Of a DNA stretch of 64,000 bases, positions 27,659 through 35,373 are shown one piece after another. A program made the translations under genes and the position numbers. The DNA is taken from NCBI RefSeq assembly GCF_900232995.1, contig NZ_OCVX01000005.1:176413-240412 (forward strand), written 5' to 3'. Position 1 is the first letter of the stretch; each line of letters opens with the position of its first letter. The notes beneath the pieces are model-generated. The model saw only the letters and a program-made list of their open reading frames with translations. It was not told the origin of the DNA and made no database searches. Source of the stretch: Mycobacterium simulans. Lineage in GTDB: Bacteria > Actinomycetota > Actinomycetes > Mycobacteriales > Mycobacteriaceae.

Positions 27659-28243
27659 GTGTTGGCCAAGGTGCGTCTGCTTGGAGCGCTTGGTGCGCTG
27701 ATCACAGCGGTCTTAGTGGGCATAACGGGCTGGCGGAGCGTCCCGCCGACCCCAACCGACAGCGGGACGGTCGAGTTGCGGTCGACCGCCGAACCGATGT
27801 CGACCACTATGAAGAGCCCAATCGTCGCGACCACAGACCCGAGCCCTTTCGACCCGTGTAACGACATTCCCTTCGACGCGGTGCAGCGGCTCGGTCTTGC
27901 GTTCACCCCACCCGAACCGGAGGAAGGGCTGCGCTGCCATTACGACGCGGGCAACTACCAGCTCGCCGTCGAGCCAATCATCTGGCGCACCTATGCCCAA
28001 ACCCTGCCCCCCGACGCCATCGAAACCACGATCGCCGGCCATCGGGCCGCGCAGTACTGGGTGCTGAAGCCGACCTATCACAACAGCTTCTGGTACGCCT
28101 CCTGCATGGTGGCGCTCAAAACCAGCTACGGGGTGATCCAGCAGTCGCTGTTCTACTCGACGGTCTACTCCGAGCCCGACGTGGACTGCCCGTCGACCAA
28201 CCTGCAGCGGGCCAATGACCTCGTCCCCTACTACAAGTTCTAG
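27659..28243 (+). CDS. Exported DUF3558-like protein (Rv2799)
   Basis: The 194-residue protein starts from GTG 27659. It has an N-terminal membrane anchor or signal (VRLLGALGALITAVLVGITGW), then a low-complexity Ser/Thr/Pro stretch. The extracytoplasmic domain has cysteines in FDPCNDIP, EGLRCHYD, WYASCMVAL and VDCPSTN, the four-Cys pattern of DUF3558-type mycobacterial envelope proteins. Function unknown. Its stop codon abuts the GTG start of the esterase gene, so the two are cotranscribed. Confidence 0.8.
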   Translation: MLAKVRLLGALGALITAVLVGITGWRSVPPTPTDSGTVELRSTAEPMSTTMKSPIVATTDPSPFDPCNDIPFDAVQRLGLAFTPPEPEEGLRCHYDAGNYQLAVEPIIWRTYAQTLPPDAIETTIAGHRAAQYWVLKPTYHNSFWYASCMVALKTSYGVIQQSLFYSTVYSEPDVDCPSTNLQRANDLVPYYKF

Positions 28244-29896
28244 GTGACCAGCGCAGTCGGGACGGCCTTGGGCCGGTGGTTGGGTCTGCCGCGCCCGAGC
28301 ACCCGCTACACCGTCGCCCAAGTCCGAGTCCCGATGCGTGACGGAATCGCACTGGCGGCCGACCATTACGCACCCACCACCGCGGAGCCTGTCGGCACCT
28401 TGCTGGTCCGCGGACCGTACGGGCGAAAACTTCCGTTCTCGCTGGTTTTCGCCAGGCTGTATGCCGCCCGCGGCTACCACGTGGTGGTGCAAAGCGTGCG
28501 CGGCACCTTCGGATCCGCCGGAGAGTTCGAGCCGATGGTCAACGAGGCCGCCGACGGCGCCGACACGGTCGAGTGGCTCCGGCAACAACCCTGGTTCACC
28601 GGCCGCTTTGGCACCGTCGGCCTGTCGTACCTGGGCTTCACGCAGTGGGCGCTGCTACAGGACCCGCCGCCCGAGCTCTCCGCGGCCGTCATCACCGTGG
28701 GCCCCCACGACTTCCGGGCCTCGACGTGGGGCACCGGCTCGTTCGCGGTCAACGACTTTCTGAGCTGGAGCGATCTGGTTGCCCATCAGGAAGACCCCGT
28801 TCGCCTCCGGGCCGGTATCCGCCAGCTGACCGCCCCACGCAGGGTGAAACGTGCGTTGGGTCAGCTCCCGATGGGTGAGTCGGCCCGTGCCTTACTTGGC
28901 GCGGGTGCGCCGTGGTTCGAATCGTGGGTGGAACACGCCGAGGACGACGACCCGTTCTGGGACCGATTGCGGTTTCCGGTCGCGCTGGACCGCGTGCAGG
29001 TCCCGGTGCTGCTGATAAGCGGCTGGCAGGACATCTTTCTGGGTCAGACGCTGCAGCAGTATCGACACCTGCGCGATCGAGGGGTGAAGGTCGCGCTGAC
29101 GATTGGGCCCTGGACCCACTCCCAAATGCTCACCAAGGGGCTGGCTACGAGCGCGCGTGAATCATTGGACTGGCTTGACACCCACCTGGGTGGCGCGCCG
29201 ACTCTGCATCGCCGCAGCACGGTTCAGATCTTCGTGACCGGCCAAGGTTGGCGCTACCTGCCGGATTGGCCGCCGCAAACCGACCAATGCACGCTATATC
29301 TGCAACCCAACGGGCGCCTGGGCCAGACAGCGCCGACGGCCACCCCAACTAGGCAACCACCGGCGACTTTCCGCTACGACCCGGCCGACCCGACGCCCAC
29401 CACCGGCGGTCCGCTGCTGGCGCCCACGGGTGGATACCGCGACGACAGTCGGCTGGCGTTGCGTGACGACGTACTCACGTTCACCGGCCCGACCCTGACC
29501 CGCGATTTGTACGTTTACGGAAATCCCGTTATTGAGCTGACACACAGTTCCGACAATCCGAATGTCGACCTGTTCGTCCGGGTCAGCGAGGTCGACGCCA
29601 GGGGCCGGTCACGCAATGTCAGCGACGGTTACCGGCGACTGGGTGACGCACCGGAGATGGTCAGCATCGAGCTCGATGCCATCGCACACCGATTCCGCGC
29701 CGGCTCACGAATTCGCTTCCTGATCGCCGGCAGTTGGTTCCCGCGATATGCACGCAATCTCGGGACCGAAGAACCGGTGTTGACCGGCCGGCAGGTGAAA
29801 CCGGCCACCCATACTGTGCATTTCGGAGAGTCGCGGCTGCTGTTACCGGTCGGATCACCCGACTGCATCGCGGACCCGGGCGGCGACGTCAGATAG
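28244..29896 (+). CDS. CocE/NonD-type acyl esterase or X-Pro peptidase-like hydrolase (Rv2800)
   Basis: The 550-residue protein has an N-terminal alpha/beta-hydrolase domain with VPMRDGIALAADHYAP. Its nucleophile is the Ser of GLSYLGFTQW (G-x-S-Y-x-G, about residue 129). The acid/His region is represented by LLISGWQDIF and TIGPWTHSQM. A C-terminal jelly-roll domain follows (TLTRDLYVYGNPVIELTHSSDNPNVDLFVRVSEVD). This architecture is that of cocaine esterase and glutaryl acylase relatives. Substrate unknown. The stop codon falls at the very edge of the Rv2828c-like fragment. Confidence 0.88.
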   Translation: MTSAVGTALGRWLGLPRPSTRYTVAQVRVPMRDGIALAADHYAPTTAEPVGTLLVRGPYGRKLPFSLVFARLYAARGYHVVVQSVRGTFGSAGEFEPMVNEAADGADTVEWLRQQPWFTGRFGTVGLSYLGFTQWALLQDPPPELSAAVITVGPHDFRASTWGTGSFAVNDFLSWSDLVAHQEDPVRLRAGIRQLTAPRRVKRALGQLPMGESARALLGAGAPWFESWVEHAEDDDPFWDRLRFPVALDRVQVPVLLISGWQDIFLGQTLQQYRHLRDRGVKVALTIGPWTHSQMLTKGLATSARESLDWLDTHLGGAPTLHRRSTVQIFVTGQGWRYLPDWPPQTDQCTLYLQPNGRLGQTAPTATPTRQPPATFRYDPADPTPTTGGPLLAPTGGYRDDSRLALRDDVLTFTGPTLTRDLYVYGNPVIELTHSSDNPNVDLFVRVSEVDARGRSRNVSDGYRRLGDAPEMVSIELDAIAHRFRAGSRIRFLIAGSWFPRYARNLGTEEPVLTGRQVKPATHTVHFGESRLLLPVGSPDCIADPGGDVR

Positions 29897-30005
29897 CGAG
29901 GCGCCGTCGTGCACCGGCGCGGCGAGCCGCGGCGTCACGGGCAGCTGAACCCAGCTTGTCCAACCGGCGTAGTAGGGGGTGCGCGTCAGCTATTACAGGC
30001 TGAAT
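29890..30005 (-). pseudogene. Decayed fragment of an Rv2828c paralogue (3' end)
   Basis: About 115 bp here align by eye with 33921-34035, which is the C-terminal coding part of the intact Rv2828c gene in the same orientation. Shared runs include GCTGAACCCAGCTTGT and CAACCGGCGTA, with substitutions and small indels between them. No open frame survives. The two copies thus form imperfect direct repeats that bracket the 4-kb accessory segment. Confidence 0.7.
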
Positions 30006-30055
30006 TGGCGTCAACGAATGGTGTCAGGACAAAGTTTGATTAGGCTAACTAACAA

Positions 30056-30352
30056 TTACTGGTCAGCGGATTCGTCACGCTCGATTACTTCGTTGATCGC
30101 TGCGGCAAGCTTGCGATCCCGGCCTTCCCAACCTGTCAGCATTTCTGCGTTGTCCGATTCGGCACCCTGATTTGCCGCAAGGACGAGCAATTGGAGTAGC
30201 TTATCTGTCGGCGACGCGCTAAAGGTGATCGGCGACGCCGGTTCTATGATGGGCGGGCGGCTGTTGTGCAGTGCAGCCACCAATAGGTCTTGAAGATTAT
30301 TGCTTTCATCTGCCACGCCGGTAAGCGTGCGTGATTGGATATCCACCGTCAA
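30056..30352 (-). CDS. Hypothetical 98-residue protein
   Basis: The ATG at 30352 opens a frame with a lower GC content than neighbouring genes. The product is acidic and apparently helical (NNLQDLLVAALHNS, DKLLQLLVLAANQG, RKLAAAINEVIERDE), with no signal or membrane segment. I recognise no family. It lies on the strand opposite to the ESX-associated cassette and next to the decayed Rv2828c piece. It could be a small helical partner of the cassette, or itself a relic. Confidence 0.5.
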   Translation of the reverse strand: MTVDIQSRTLTGVADESNNLQDLLVAALHNSRPPIIEPASPITFSASPTDKLLQLLVLAANQGAESDNAEMLTGWEGRDRKLAAAINEVIERDESADQ

Positions 30353-30439
30353 CTCACCACTGAAATCGCTCCTCTGCTAACCACTCCATCCCGATGGGTC
30401 TTCTGCTCGCTGGTCTGCCCGCGCTCGTTCAGTTTGGCG

Positions 30440-30800
30440 AATGCAGCAGTGGTCGCACCGGCGAATCCCGCCTGATGTGTGTTGTACTTGCGTCGGCGCG
30501 CAGGCTAACGCTAACGAATCGACCACCGGGGTGATCCAATGCCCTGGCCGAGCGCCCAAGGCCATCAACCAGACTAGCTTCCATGTGGTGGTGGCTTCAG
30601 GATACACATTCGGTGCTGATGGCCCGGCTGATCGACCGCTCGCCTTCTTTCTGCCCCACAAGTTTGCGGCGCGTGCGGCCGCGGGCCGCGCTCGGCGTGT
30701 TGATCGCCATTGCGGTCCCATTCGTAGGCGTCGCTGTGAACACGCATCACCCGTCGGATGTGGTGACTGCTCGGCGCCGAAACACATGCGGCCGCGGTGA
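30440..30800 (+). pseudogene. Possible decayed PAP2-type phosphatase
   Basis: No single frame makes sense, but two plus-strand frames contain parts of a PAP2 phosphatase C-terminus. One has SFHVVVASGYTFGADG near 30570-30620. The other has RRVRPRAALGVLIAIAVPFV and then NTHHPSDVVTA near 30667-30770, which resembles the hydrophobic helix and the H-x-P-S/T-D-V motif of that family. A frameshift between them and loss of the SGH motif would explain the break. This is pattern reading without a search. The rest of 30353-30854 shows nothing else. Confidence 0.3.
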
Positions 30801-30854
30801 CAGGGCTAACAATGCTGAATTTCCGGAACCAACGATGGGCGATACCATCGGCCA

Positions 30855-31457
30855 ATGCCGGATACACCACCTTTGGGACCTCGCGCCGCGGGAGGTTCCA
30901 GTGGGCTTCCCCTTGGAGCGGCCGCACCAGCTCCATGGCTCCCAACAGCGCCCATGGCTTTCCGCCGGCCGTCACGATGGCCCATGTTCGCCGCCTTGGC
31001 ACTGGCGATCATCGCGGTGGTCCTTGGCGTCGCGGGATTATTTCGCCCGACTCCTCATCACGCCGGCGCATCACCCAGCACCCCTGCGCCCACGTTCACC
31101 GATCAGCAAGTCGCCGACGCGAAGTCGCATGTTTGCACTGCGTACAGACGTGTCAGCCATGCGGTCGCGATAAATACTACGGGGGAGCCTCCACCCGCCA
31201 GCGATCGAATTGCGACTATCACCATAGCCACCAACGCTAGGCTGGCCTTGCACGACGGTGCTGACTACCTTGCTGATACGTTGACAGCTGAGCCCGCAAC
31301 CCCCGCTAATTTGGCGGAGCCGGTTCGTTCGCTGGCACATGCATATCGAGAATTGACGCTGATAGATTTTGCTGAGGAACCCCAAGTCAACCAGGATCCC
31401 GTGCGTCAAACAATCGATAGAGACATGACGATCTTAGATCGGTTGTGCAATGGCTGA
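30855..31457 (+). CDS. Pro-rich single-pass membrane protein of ESX-associated cassette
   Basis: The 200-residue protein has a Pro/Gly/Ala-rich N-terminus, one membrane helix at about 44-64 (WPMFAALALAIIAVVLGVAG) and an extracytoplasmic helical domain (FTDQQVADAKSHVCTAYRRVSHAV). It ends with a second Cys (MTILDRLCNG), which could pair with the first. Similar small anchors precede large secreted-substrate-like genes in mycobacterial ESX-associated loci. Its 3' end overlaps the next gene by 8 bp, so the two are coupled. Confidence 0.7.
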   Translation: MPDTPPLGPRAAGGSSGLPLGAAAPAPWLPTAPMAFRRPSRWPMFAALALAIIAVVLGVAGLFRPTPHHAGASPSTPAPTFTDQQVADAKSHVCTAYRRVSHAVAINTTGEPPPASDRIATITIATNARLALHDGADYLADTLTAEPATPANLAEPVRSLAHAYRELTLIDFAEEPQVNQDPVRQTIDRDMTILDRLCNG

Positions 31458-33687
31458 TTTGCCGCCGGGCGAGTGGTCACCAATCCTTGTCGGTCCTTAT
31501 TGGCCGGCGGACTCAAATGTAGCTACGATCAGTGCTGAGTCAATAAATTTCGAAACAATCGCCACGGAATACCGCTATTTTGAGAACCAGTTGCAAGGGG
31601 CCAGGATTGGGCCGTTGGCCAGCCAGGAAGGTCTTACGGCCGACGATCTGCGAGATACCCTTCGGCGAGGCGAAGAAAATGCACATGATGTCGCGGAGAA
31701 AAATGGAGTCAAGAAGTCCGCTTACGATTTCGTCCGCGACTCAGCTAACGACCTCCGCTCTGAGCTCACCGCGATCGCCGGGGAAGGCAACTCAAAGATC
31801 AAGGAAATCCAGGGCTCCAAAGACTCATTGCTAACAAAGATCGACAAGATCGCCGACGTCGTATTGGACTGCCAAAGACGGGCCAATGCCAAAGCCGCAA
31901 TATGTGGCGACAATATACTGAACGCAACCCAGAACATTCTCCGCCGCGAAGGTATCGATATATCGGCAAGACAATTCGCCAACGACCGCGGCGTCGATAC
32001 GGTTCAAATGTTCAAATCCCCGAGCAAGGACGCCATTCATGATCAGGTGAAAGGAATTCTTGCCAACCCGACGCCGGAAGGATACAAAGCGGACGTAACC
32101 GGGTCCCCACAAGGGTTTGAGTCTACCGGCGGCGCATCACCGCCAACCGGCCCACTCGGGGCCACCGCCCCAGCCAGTGCTCCTGCACCCTCTCCACGCC
32201 CCGGAAAACTCGACGCCGTCCCACCGCAAACCGGCCCACTCGGGGCCACCGCCCCAGCCAGTGCTCCTGCACCCTCTCCACGCCCCGGAAAACTTGACGC
32301 CACCCCACCGCAAACCGGCCCAGCCCGACCTTCCGCCCCTACGGTGGCCCCCGTCCCACTCGCGGGCACGATGCCTCCGCCGGTTCAAGCACCAAGCTTG
32401 CCGAATGCAACCGCGGTCCCTGCCCCAACGACGATGTCGCCAACCGGTCTCCCCACTGGGTTGACCCCGAGCGGGCTGATGCAAAGCTTCGACCACGGCT
32501 TACAAGCTGGCGCGCCGATGTCGGAGGCGGCGAATGCATTGTCGAGCGCACCAATGAACGCGATCGACTCACATCTACCACCCCCGCCGGTCACCTCAGC
32601 AGCGCCGGCCGGGTCAACGATTCCAGCAACTGCGCACGCGCCAGTGGTCGACACATCCGAGCAAGCCCACCCTCCAGTCGCCACCACGACACCAGCCGTC
32701 AACGCCCCCACCAGCGACGCAGGCGTCACGTATGTAGCCGCGCCACCCGCAACCGCTCAACCCGCGCCGGTCGGACCACCTCCCAGCGGCCTGCTGCCCT
32801 CCTACGGCGCCGATCTTCGACTCCCGACGACGGCGGCATCAGCTCCGACAATGCCGTCGAGCCCGCCCTTGGCAGCACCAGGGTCGGCACCGGTCAGCCC
32901 ATCAAGCGGCGCCGGCGGTGTGGGACAGCCCGCCGTGGTTCGCCAGCCCACCGCGCCCACAACCGCGCAGCAAACACCTGCAGGCGTCGTGGAGCGAGCC
33001 GTGGCTGCTGCTGGTGGTGGTGGGGTTGCCGGTGCAACCTCGGCGAGAGCCACTGCCCAAAAGCGATTGCAGCACATTGTCGACGCGGTGGCGCGCCAAG
33101 AGCCGCGGTTGCGGTGGGCCGCCGGAGACCGCCCGGACGGCACCACGGTGCTCGTGACCGACCTGGCCAGCGGCTGGATCCCACCAGGCATCGAGATCCC
33201 CGTCGGTGTGCAACTGCGCGATCCGGCACACCGCCATAACAACATCGAGGCCCTCCTCGGCGAAGTAACCGCCACCGCCAGCTACGCACCGATCCACTAC
33301 GTACCGCCTCCTGACGACGACGAGCCACTCGCGACCTCGTCACGAGCCCGCCAGGTACCCGCGGTCGACGACCTCGGCTGGAAACTCAGCCAAGCCACGA
33401 ATTGGCGTGACGGACTGCCACAACTGGCCCACGCGCTCGCGAAAGCCGCGTCCAGGGGCACCGGTGTCCTGGACTCCGAAATCGAGTTCCTCCGAGGAGA
33501 ACTCGCAATGGTCGGCAAGCGCGTGCTTGATGCGTATCCAAACAGCGTCGAACCGGCTGTGGTGGCGAACTGGCAGCTGCTTGCGGCGATCGACGCACTT
33601 GCCGAAAGCGACAAGACGGGAGCGCACTACCACTTTGCCTGGTTCCAGGCGTTGAGCCAGGCGGCAGCGGGCGGGAGGACGTCATGA
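31450..33687 (+). CDS. ESX-associated modular protein, Pro/Ala-rich linker, DUF5631/5632-like C-terminus
   Basis: The 745-residue protein has three parts. Residues 1-215 are helical and charged (ADDLRDTLRRGEENAHDVAEK, SANDLRSELTAIAGEG), with a short ARQFANDRGVD segment. Residues about 220-530 are Pro/Ala/Thr-rich and contain a tandem repeat. Residues about 540-745 form a globular end (QKRLQHIVDAVARQEPRLRWA, VTDLASGWIPPGIEIP, VPAVDDLGWKLSQATNWRDG) that I recall from Rv3899c-type proteins next to ESX-2. The long linker and helical head suggest a surface or secreted protein handled by type VII secretion; this is inference. The head is visibly less GC-rich than the tail, pointing to a chimeric or acquired gene. 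Confidence 0.7.
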   Translation: MADLPPGEWSPILVGPYWPADSNVATISAESINFETIATEYRYFENQLQGARIGPLASQEGLTADDLRDTLRRGEENAHDVAEKNGVKKSAYDFVRDSANDLRSELTAIAGEGNSKIKEIQGSKDSLLTKIDKIADVVLDCQRRANAKAAICGDNILNATQNILRREGIDISARQFANDRGVDTVQMFKSPSKDAIHDQVKGILANPTPEGYKADVTGSPQGFESTGGASPPTGPLGATAPASAPAPSPRPGKLDAVPPQTGPLGATAPASAPAPSPRPGKLDATPPQTGPARPSAPTVAPVPLAGTMPPPVQAPSLPNATAVPAPTTMSPTGLPTGLTPSGLMQSFDHGLQAGAPMSEAANALSSAPMNAIDSHLPPPPVTSAAPAGSTIPATAHAPVVDTSEQAHPPVATTTPAVNAPTSDAGVTYVAAPPATAQPAPVGPPPSGLLPSYGADLRLPTTAASAPTMPSSPPLAAPGSAPVSPSSGAGGVGQPAVVRQPTAPTTAQQTPAGVVERAVAAAGGGGVAGATSARATAQKRLQHIVDAVARQEPRLRWAAGDRPDGTTVLVTDLASGWIPPGIEIPVGVQLRDPAHRHNNIEALLGEVTATASYAPIHYVPPPDDDEPLATSSRARQVPAVDDLGWKLSQATNWRDGLPQLAHALAKAASRGTGVLDSEIEFLRGELAMVGKRVLDAYPNSVEPAVVANWQLLAAIDALAESDKTGAHYHFAWFQALSQAAAGGRTS
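32146..32313 (+). repeat. In-frame 84-bp tandem repeat (two copies plus partial third)
   Basis: Two nearly identical 84-bp units (32146-32229 and 32230-32313) encode 28 residues each, beginning TGPLGATAPASAPAPSP. They differ by a few bases (GACGCCGTC versus GACGCCACC at the end). A third unit starts at 32314 and diverges after TGPA. The near identity means a recent duplication or homogenisation. The unit keeps the reading frame, so copy-number change would simply lengthen the linker. Confidence 0.95.
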
Positions 33688-33824
33688 GCGGCGACGGCGA
33701 CCAGCGGCTCAAGATCATCCCAGGCCAACTCGCACAACTGGCGGGGCTACAGCCACCGCCCGTGATACTGCCCGCCCAGCGCGCAATGGCCGGTTCAGCC
33801 ATTGACGGCTTGCGGCGGTTTTGA
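33684..33824 (+). CDS. Truncated 46-residue third gene of the cassette
   Basis: The ATG overlaps the stop of the 745-residue gene (ATGA) and the frame reads MSGDGDQRLKIIPGQLAQLA, then LQPPPVILPAQ, before ending at TGA 33822. The first 30 residues look like the start of a longer protein. The last dozen may be out-of-family sequence created by a deletion. The frame stops about 60 bp before the Rv2828c gene, so this is probably a gene cut off at the boundary of the accessory segment. Confidence 0.5.
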   Translation: MSGDGDQRLKIIPGQLAQLAGLQPPPVILPAQRAMAGSAIDGLRRF

Positions 33825-33884
33825 CCGCAACCGGCGGCGCGGGGGTCCAGCGGTCCAGCAGAGCCGTGAATCGTCACTCGGGCC

Positions 33885-34430
33885 TCAGCCGACTGCCTCG
33901 CGGACTCGAGTGGCGACCTCGGATAGCAGGGCATCGTCGTGCACGGGCGATGCCAGCAGCGGTGTCACCGGAAGCTGAACCCAGCTTGTGCAACCGGCGT
34001 ATTCGGAGGTGCGGTCCAGTTTTACGGGCTCCACCAGTGGAATCGCGGTCACCACCAGCACGGCGAGTTTGTGCTTGGGTCGGAAGTCAAGCCGTTCGGA
34101 ACGCACCGACTCGGATGTCCAGATATGCAGGTCCTCAATTTTCTCCAGACCCTCCGGCCGGTTAACCGGCAGCGCAGCAACAACTTTCGCTGCCGCACGC
34201 ACCACCACGTACTCATCGGTACTATCGGCTGCCGCGCCAGCCAGCAAGCCCCGATGCTCGTGCCGAACTCGTTCCGCATGACTGTGCGCGACCGTCGGAA
34301 ATAACAGAAACTCCCGCGCCGCTACCTCGAATCGCTTCTCCCCGATGCCGCCCTTGCGCAGCAGCACGGTCTGGCGTCCGTCCAGCAGCGCGTGGACGGC
34401 CGCGCTCCACTCCTTGAGCGCAAGCGTCAT
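33885..34430 (-). CDS. DUF1802 family protein (Rv2828c)
   Basis: The 181-residue protein begins LKEWSAAVHALLDGRQTVLLRKGGIGE, which is the DUF1802 signature, and continues with REFLLFPTVAHSH. Function unknown. It overlaps the upstream 92-residue gene by 4 bp, so the pair is coupled. A decayed copy of its C-terminal part lies 4 kb away at 29890-30005. An upstream-pointing toxin-antitoxin pair precedes the operon. Confidence 0.82.
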   Translation of the reverse strand: MTLALKEWSAAVHALLDGRQTVLLRKGGIGEKRFEVAAREFLLFPTVAHSHAERVRHEHRGLLAGAAADSTDEYVVVRAAAKVVAALPVNRPEGLEKIEDLHIWTSESVRSERLDFRPKHKLAVLVVTAIPLVEPVKLDRTSEYAGCTSWVQLPVTPLLASPVHDDALLSEVATRVREAVG

Positions 34431-34705
34431 TGAGATCTGGCGAGCCGGGCCAGCACCTCGGGCCGACGCAACGGCGGGACGGTCTTGGGCGGCTGGCGCC
34501 TTGGTGGTAGGGCGTCGAGCAACCGCGTCGTCGTGGCGGTGACCTCGCCGACCGCGGCCTCAAACAGCTCGGCGTTGGCCGCGGACGGGCGGGTGATACC
34601 GCTGACCTTGCGCACATACTGACGCGCGGCCGCCGCGATCTCCTCGGGTGTGGCTGCGGGCTGCAAACCGCGCAGTTCGGTGATGTTCCGGCACATGGCT
34701 TCCAC
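34427..34705 (-). CDS. DUF2277-like small protein (Rv2828A)
   Basis: The 92-residue protein reads MCRNITELRGLQPAATPEEI after a short leader. This is the conserved start of the DUF2277 family, followed by RQYVRKVSGITRPSAANAELFEAAV. It looks cytosolic and helical with one conserved cysteine. The Met at residue 4 (34696) may be the real start, since the family usually begins MCRNI. It is coupled to the DUF1802 gene. Function unknown. Confidence 0.8.
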   Translation of the reverse strand: MEAMCRNITELRGLQPAATPEEIAAAARQYVRKVSGITRPSAANAELFEAAVGEVTATTTRLLDALPPRRQPPKTVPPLRRPEVLARLARSQ

Positions 34706-34723
34706 GATAGGCGCGAGCCACGG

Positions 34724-35116
34724 CTACCAGATCGTGACGGGGCGCGGGTACCGATGACCTCGCAGCCGCCGGTCCTTGGTGACCAGGCGCCAACCGTGTT
34801 CGACAGCAGTGGCGTAGATCAACCGGCCGGCCGGATCGCCCGGGAAAGACGAGGGCAGCCCCACCGCGGTAGCGGCGATGGATGGAGTGATGCCGATCGT
34901 GCGAACATGCTCGGCGAGCCCCTGGAGCCAGGACAGCACGGGAATCGCGAGTTGGATGCGTTCATGTTCGGCAAGCCAAGCCAGTTCGAACCACGAAATC
35001 GCGGCGACGGCGAGCTCGTCGGCATGTTCGATGGCCTGGCTCGCGGTCTGGCTGAGACGTCCGGGCTCGGTCGACCACCAGTAGGCCACATGCGTGTCGA
35101 GCAGCACCGTCGTCAT
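34724..35116 (-). CDS. vapC22: PIN-domain toxin VapC22
   Basis: VapC toxins are Mg-dependent RNases, mostly cutting tRNA or rRNA. The 130-residue protein has the PIN acidic series: LLDTHVAYWW (first Asp), ISWFELAWLAEH (Glu), DPAGRLIYATA (third Asp) and VTKDRRL (last Asp). All are present, so it should be active. The ATG at 35116 overlaps the vapB22 stop as ATGA, the standard arrangement for tight antitoxin-toxin coupling. Product length equals the H37Rv toxin. Confidence 0.93.
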   Translation of the reverse strand: MTTVLLDTHVAYWWSTEPGRLSQTASQAIEHADELAVAAISWFELAWLAEHERIQLAIPVLSWLQGLAEHVRTIGITPSIAATAVGLPSSFPGDPAGRLIYATAVEHGWRLVTKDRRLRGHRYPRPVTIW

Positions 35117-35328
35117 GAAACGTTCCACGGAACCCCGGTGGTGAAGAGTTCGTCTTCATCGACGGCCGTCATCGCCACACCCGAGAACCGACCCTTCAGC
35201 GCGTGCGGCCCCGTCGCTCCGACCAGCCGGGCCACGGTGCGGCCGTGTTTGGTGATTTCGATCTCCTCGCCTTGGGCCACTTCATCAAGCAAGGCGAGGA
35301 TCTTCGCCTTCACCTCCGTAGCGGTCAT
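35113..35328 (-). CDS. vapB22: Antitoxin VapB22
   Basis: The 71-residue protein starts MTATEVKAKILALLDEVAQGEEIEITKHG and continues TVARLVGATG, the Phd/YefM-like DNA-binding fold with the K-x-G-R motif. Its acidic C-terminus (VDEDELFTTGVPWNVS) would wrap the toxin. It should repress its own promoter, which must lie in the 45-bp gap to echA16. ATG at 35328 is preferred over 35340 because it matches the family N-terminus and sits behind CTACGGAGG-like purines. Confidence 0.92.
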   Translation of the reverse strand: MTATEVKAKILALLDEVAQGEEIEITKHGRTVARLVGATGPHALKGRFSGVAMTAVDEDELFTTGVPWNVS

Positions 35329-35373
35329 TTTTCTAGTCATAAAGACAGATTACTGGTCCTGTACGCTAATCGC

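Noticed and set aside
30583..31173. 196-codon plus-strand ORF across the PAP2-like relic into the membrane-protein gene
   Set aside because: After about residue 70 it turns into out-of-frame sequence of the next gene; only the first part may be a relic.
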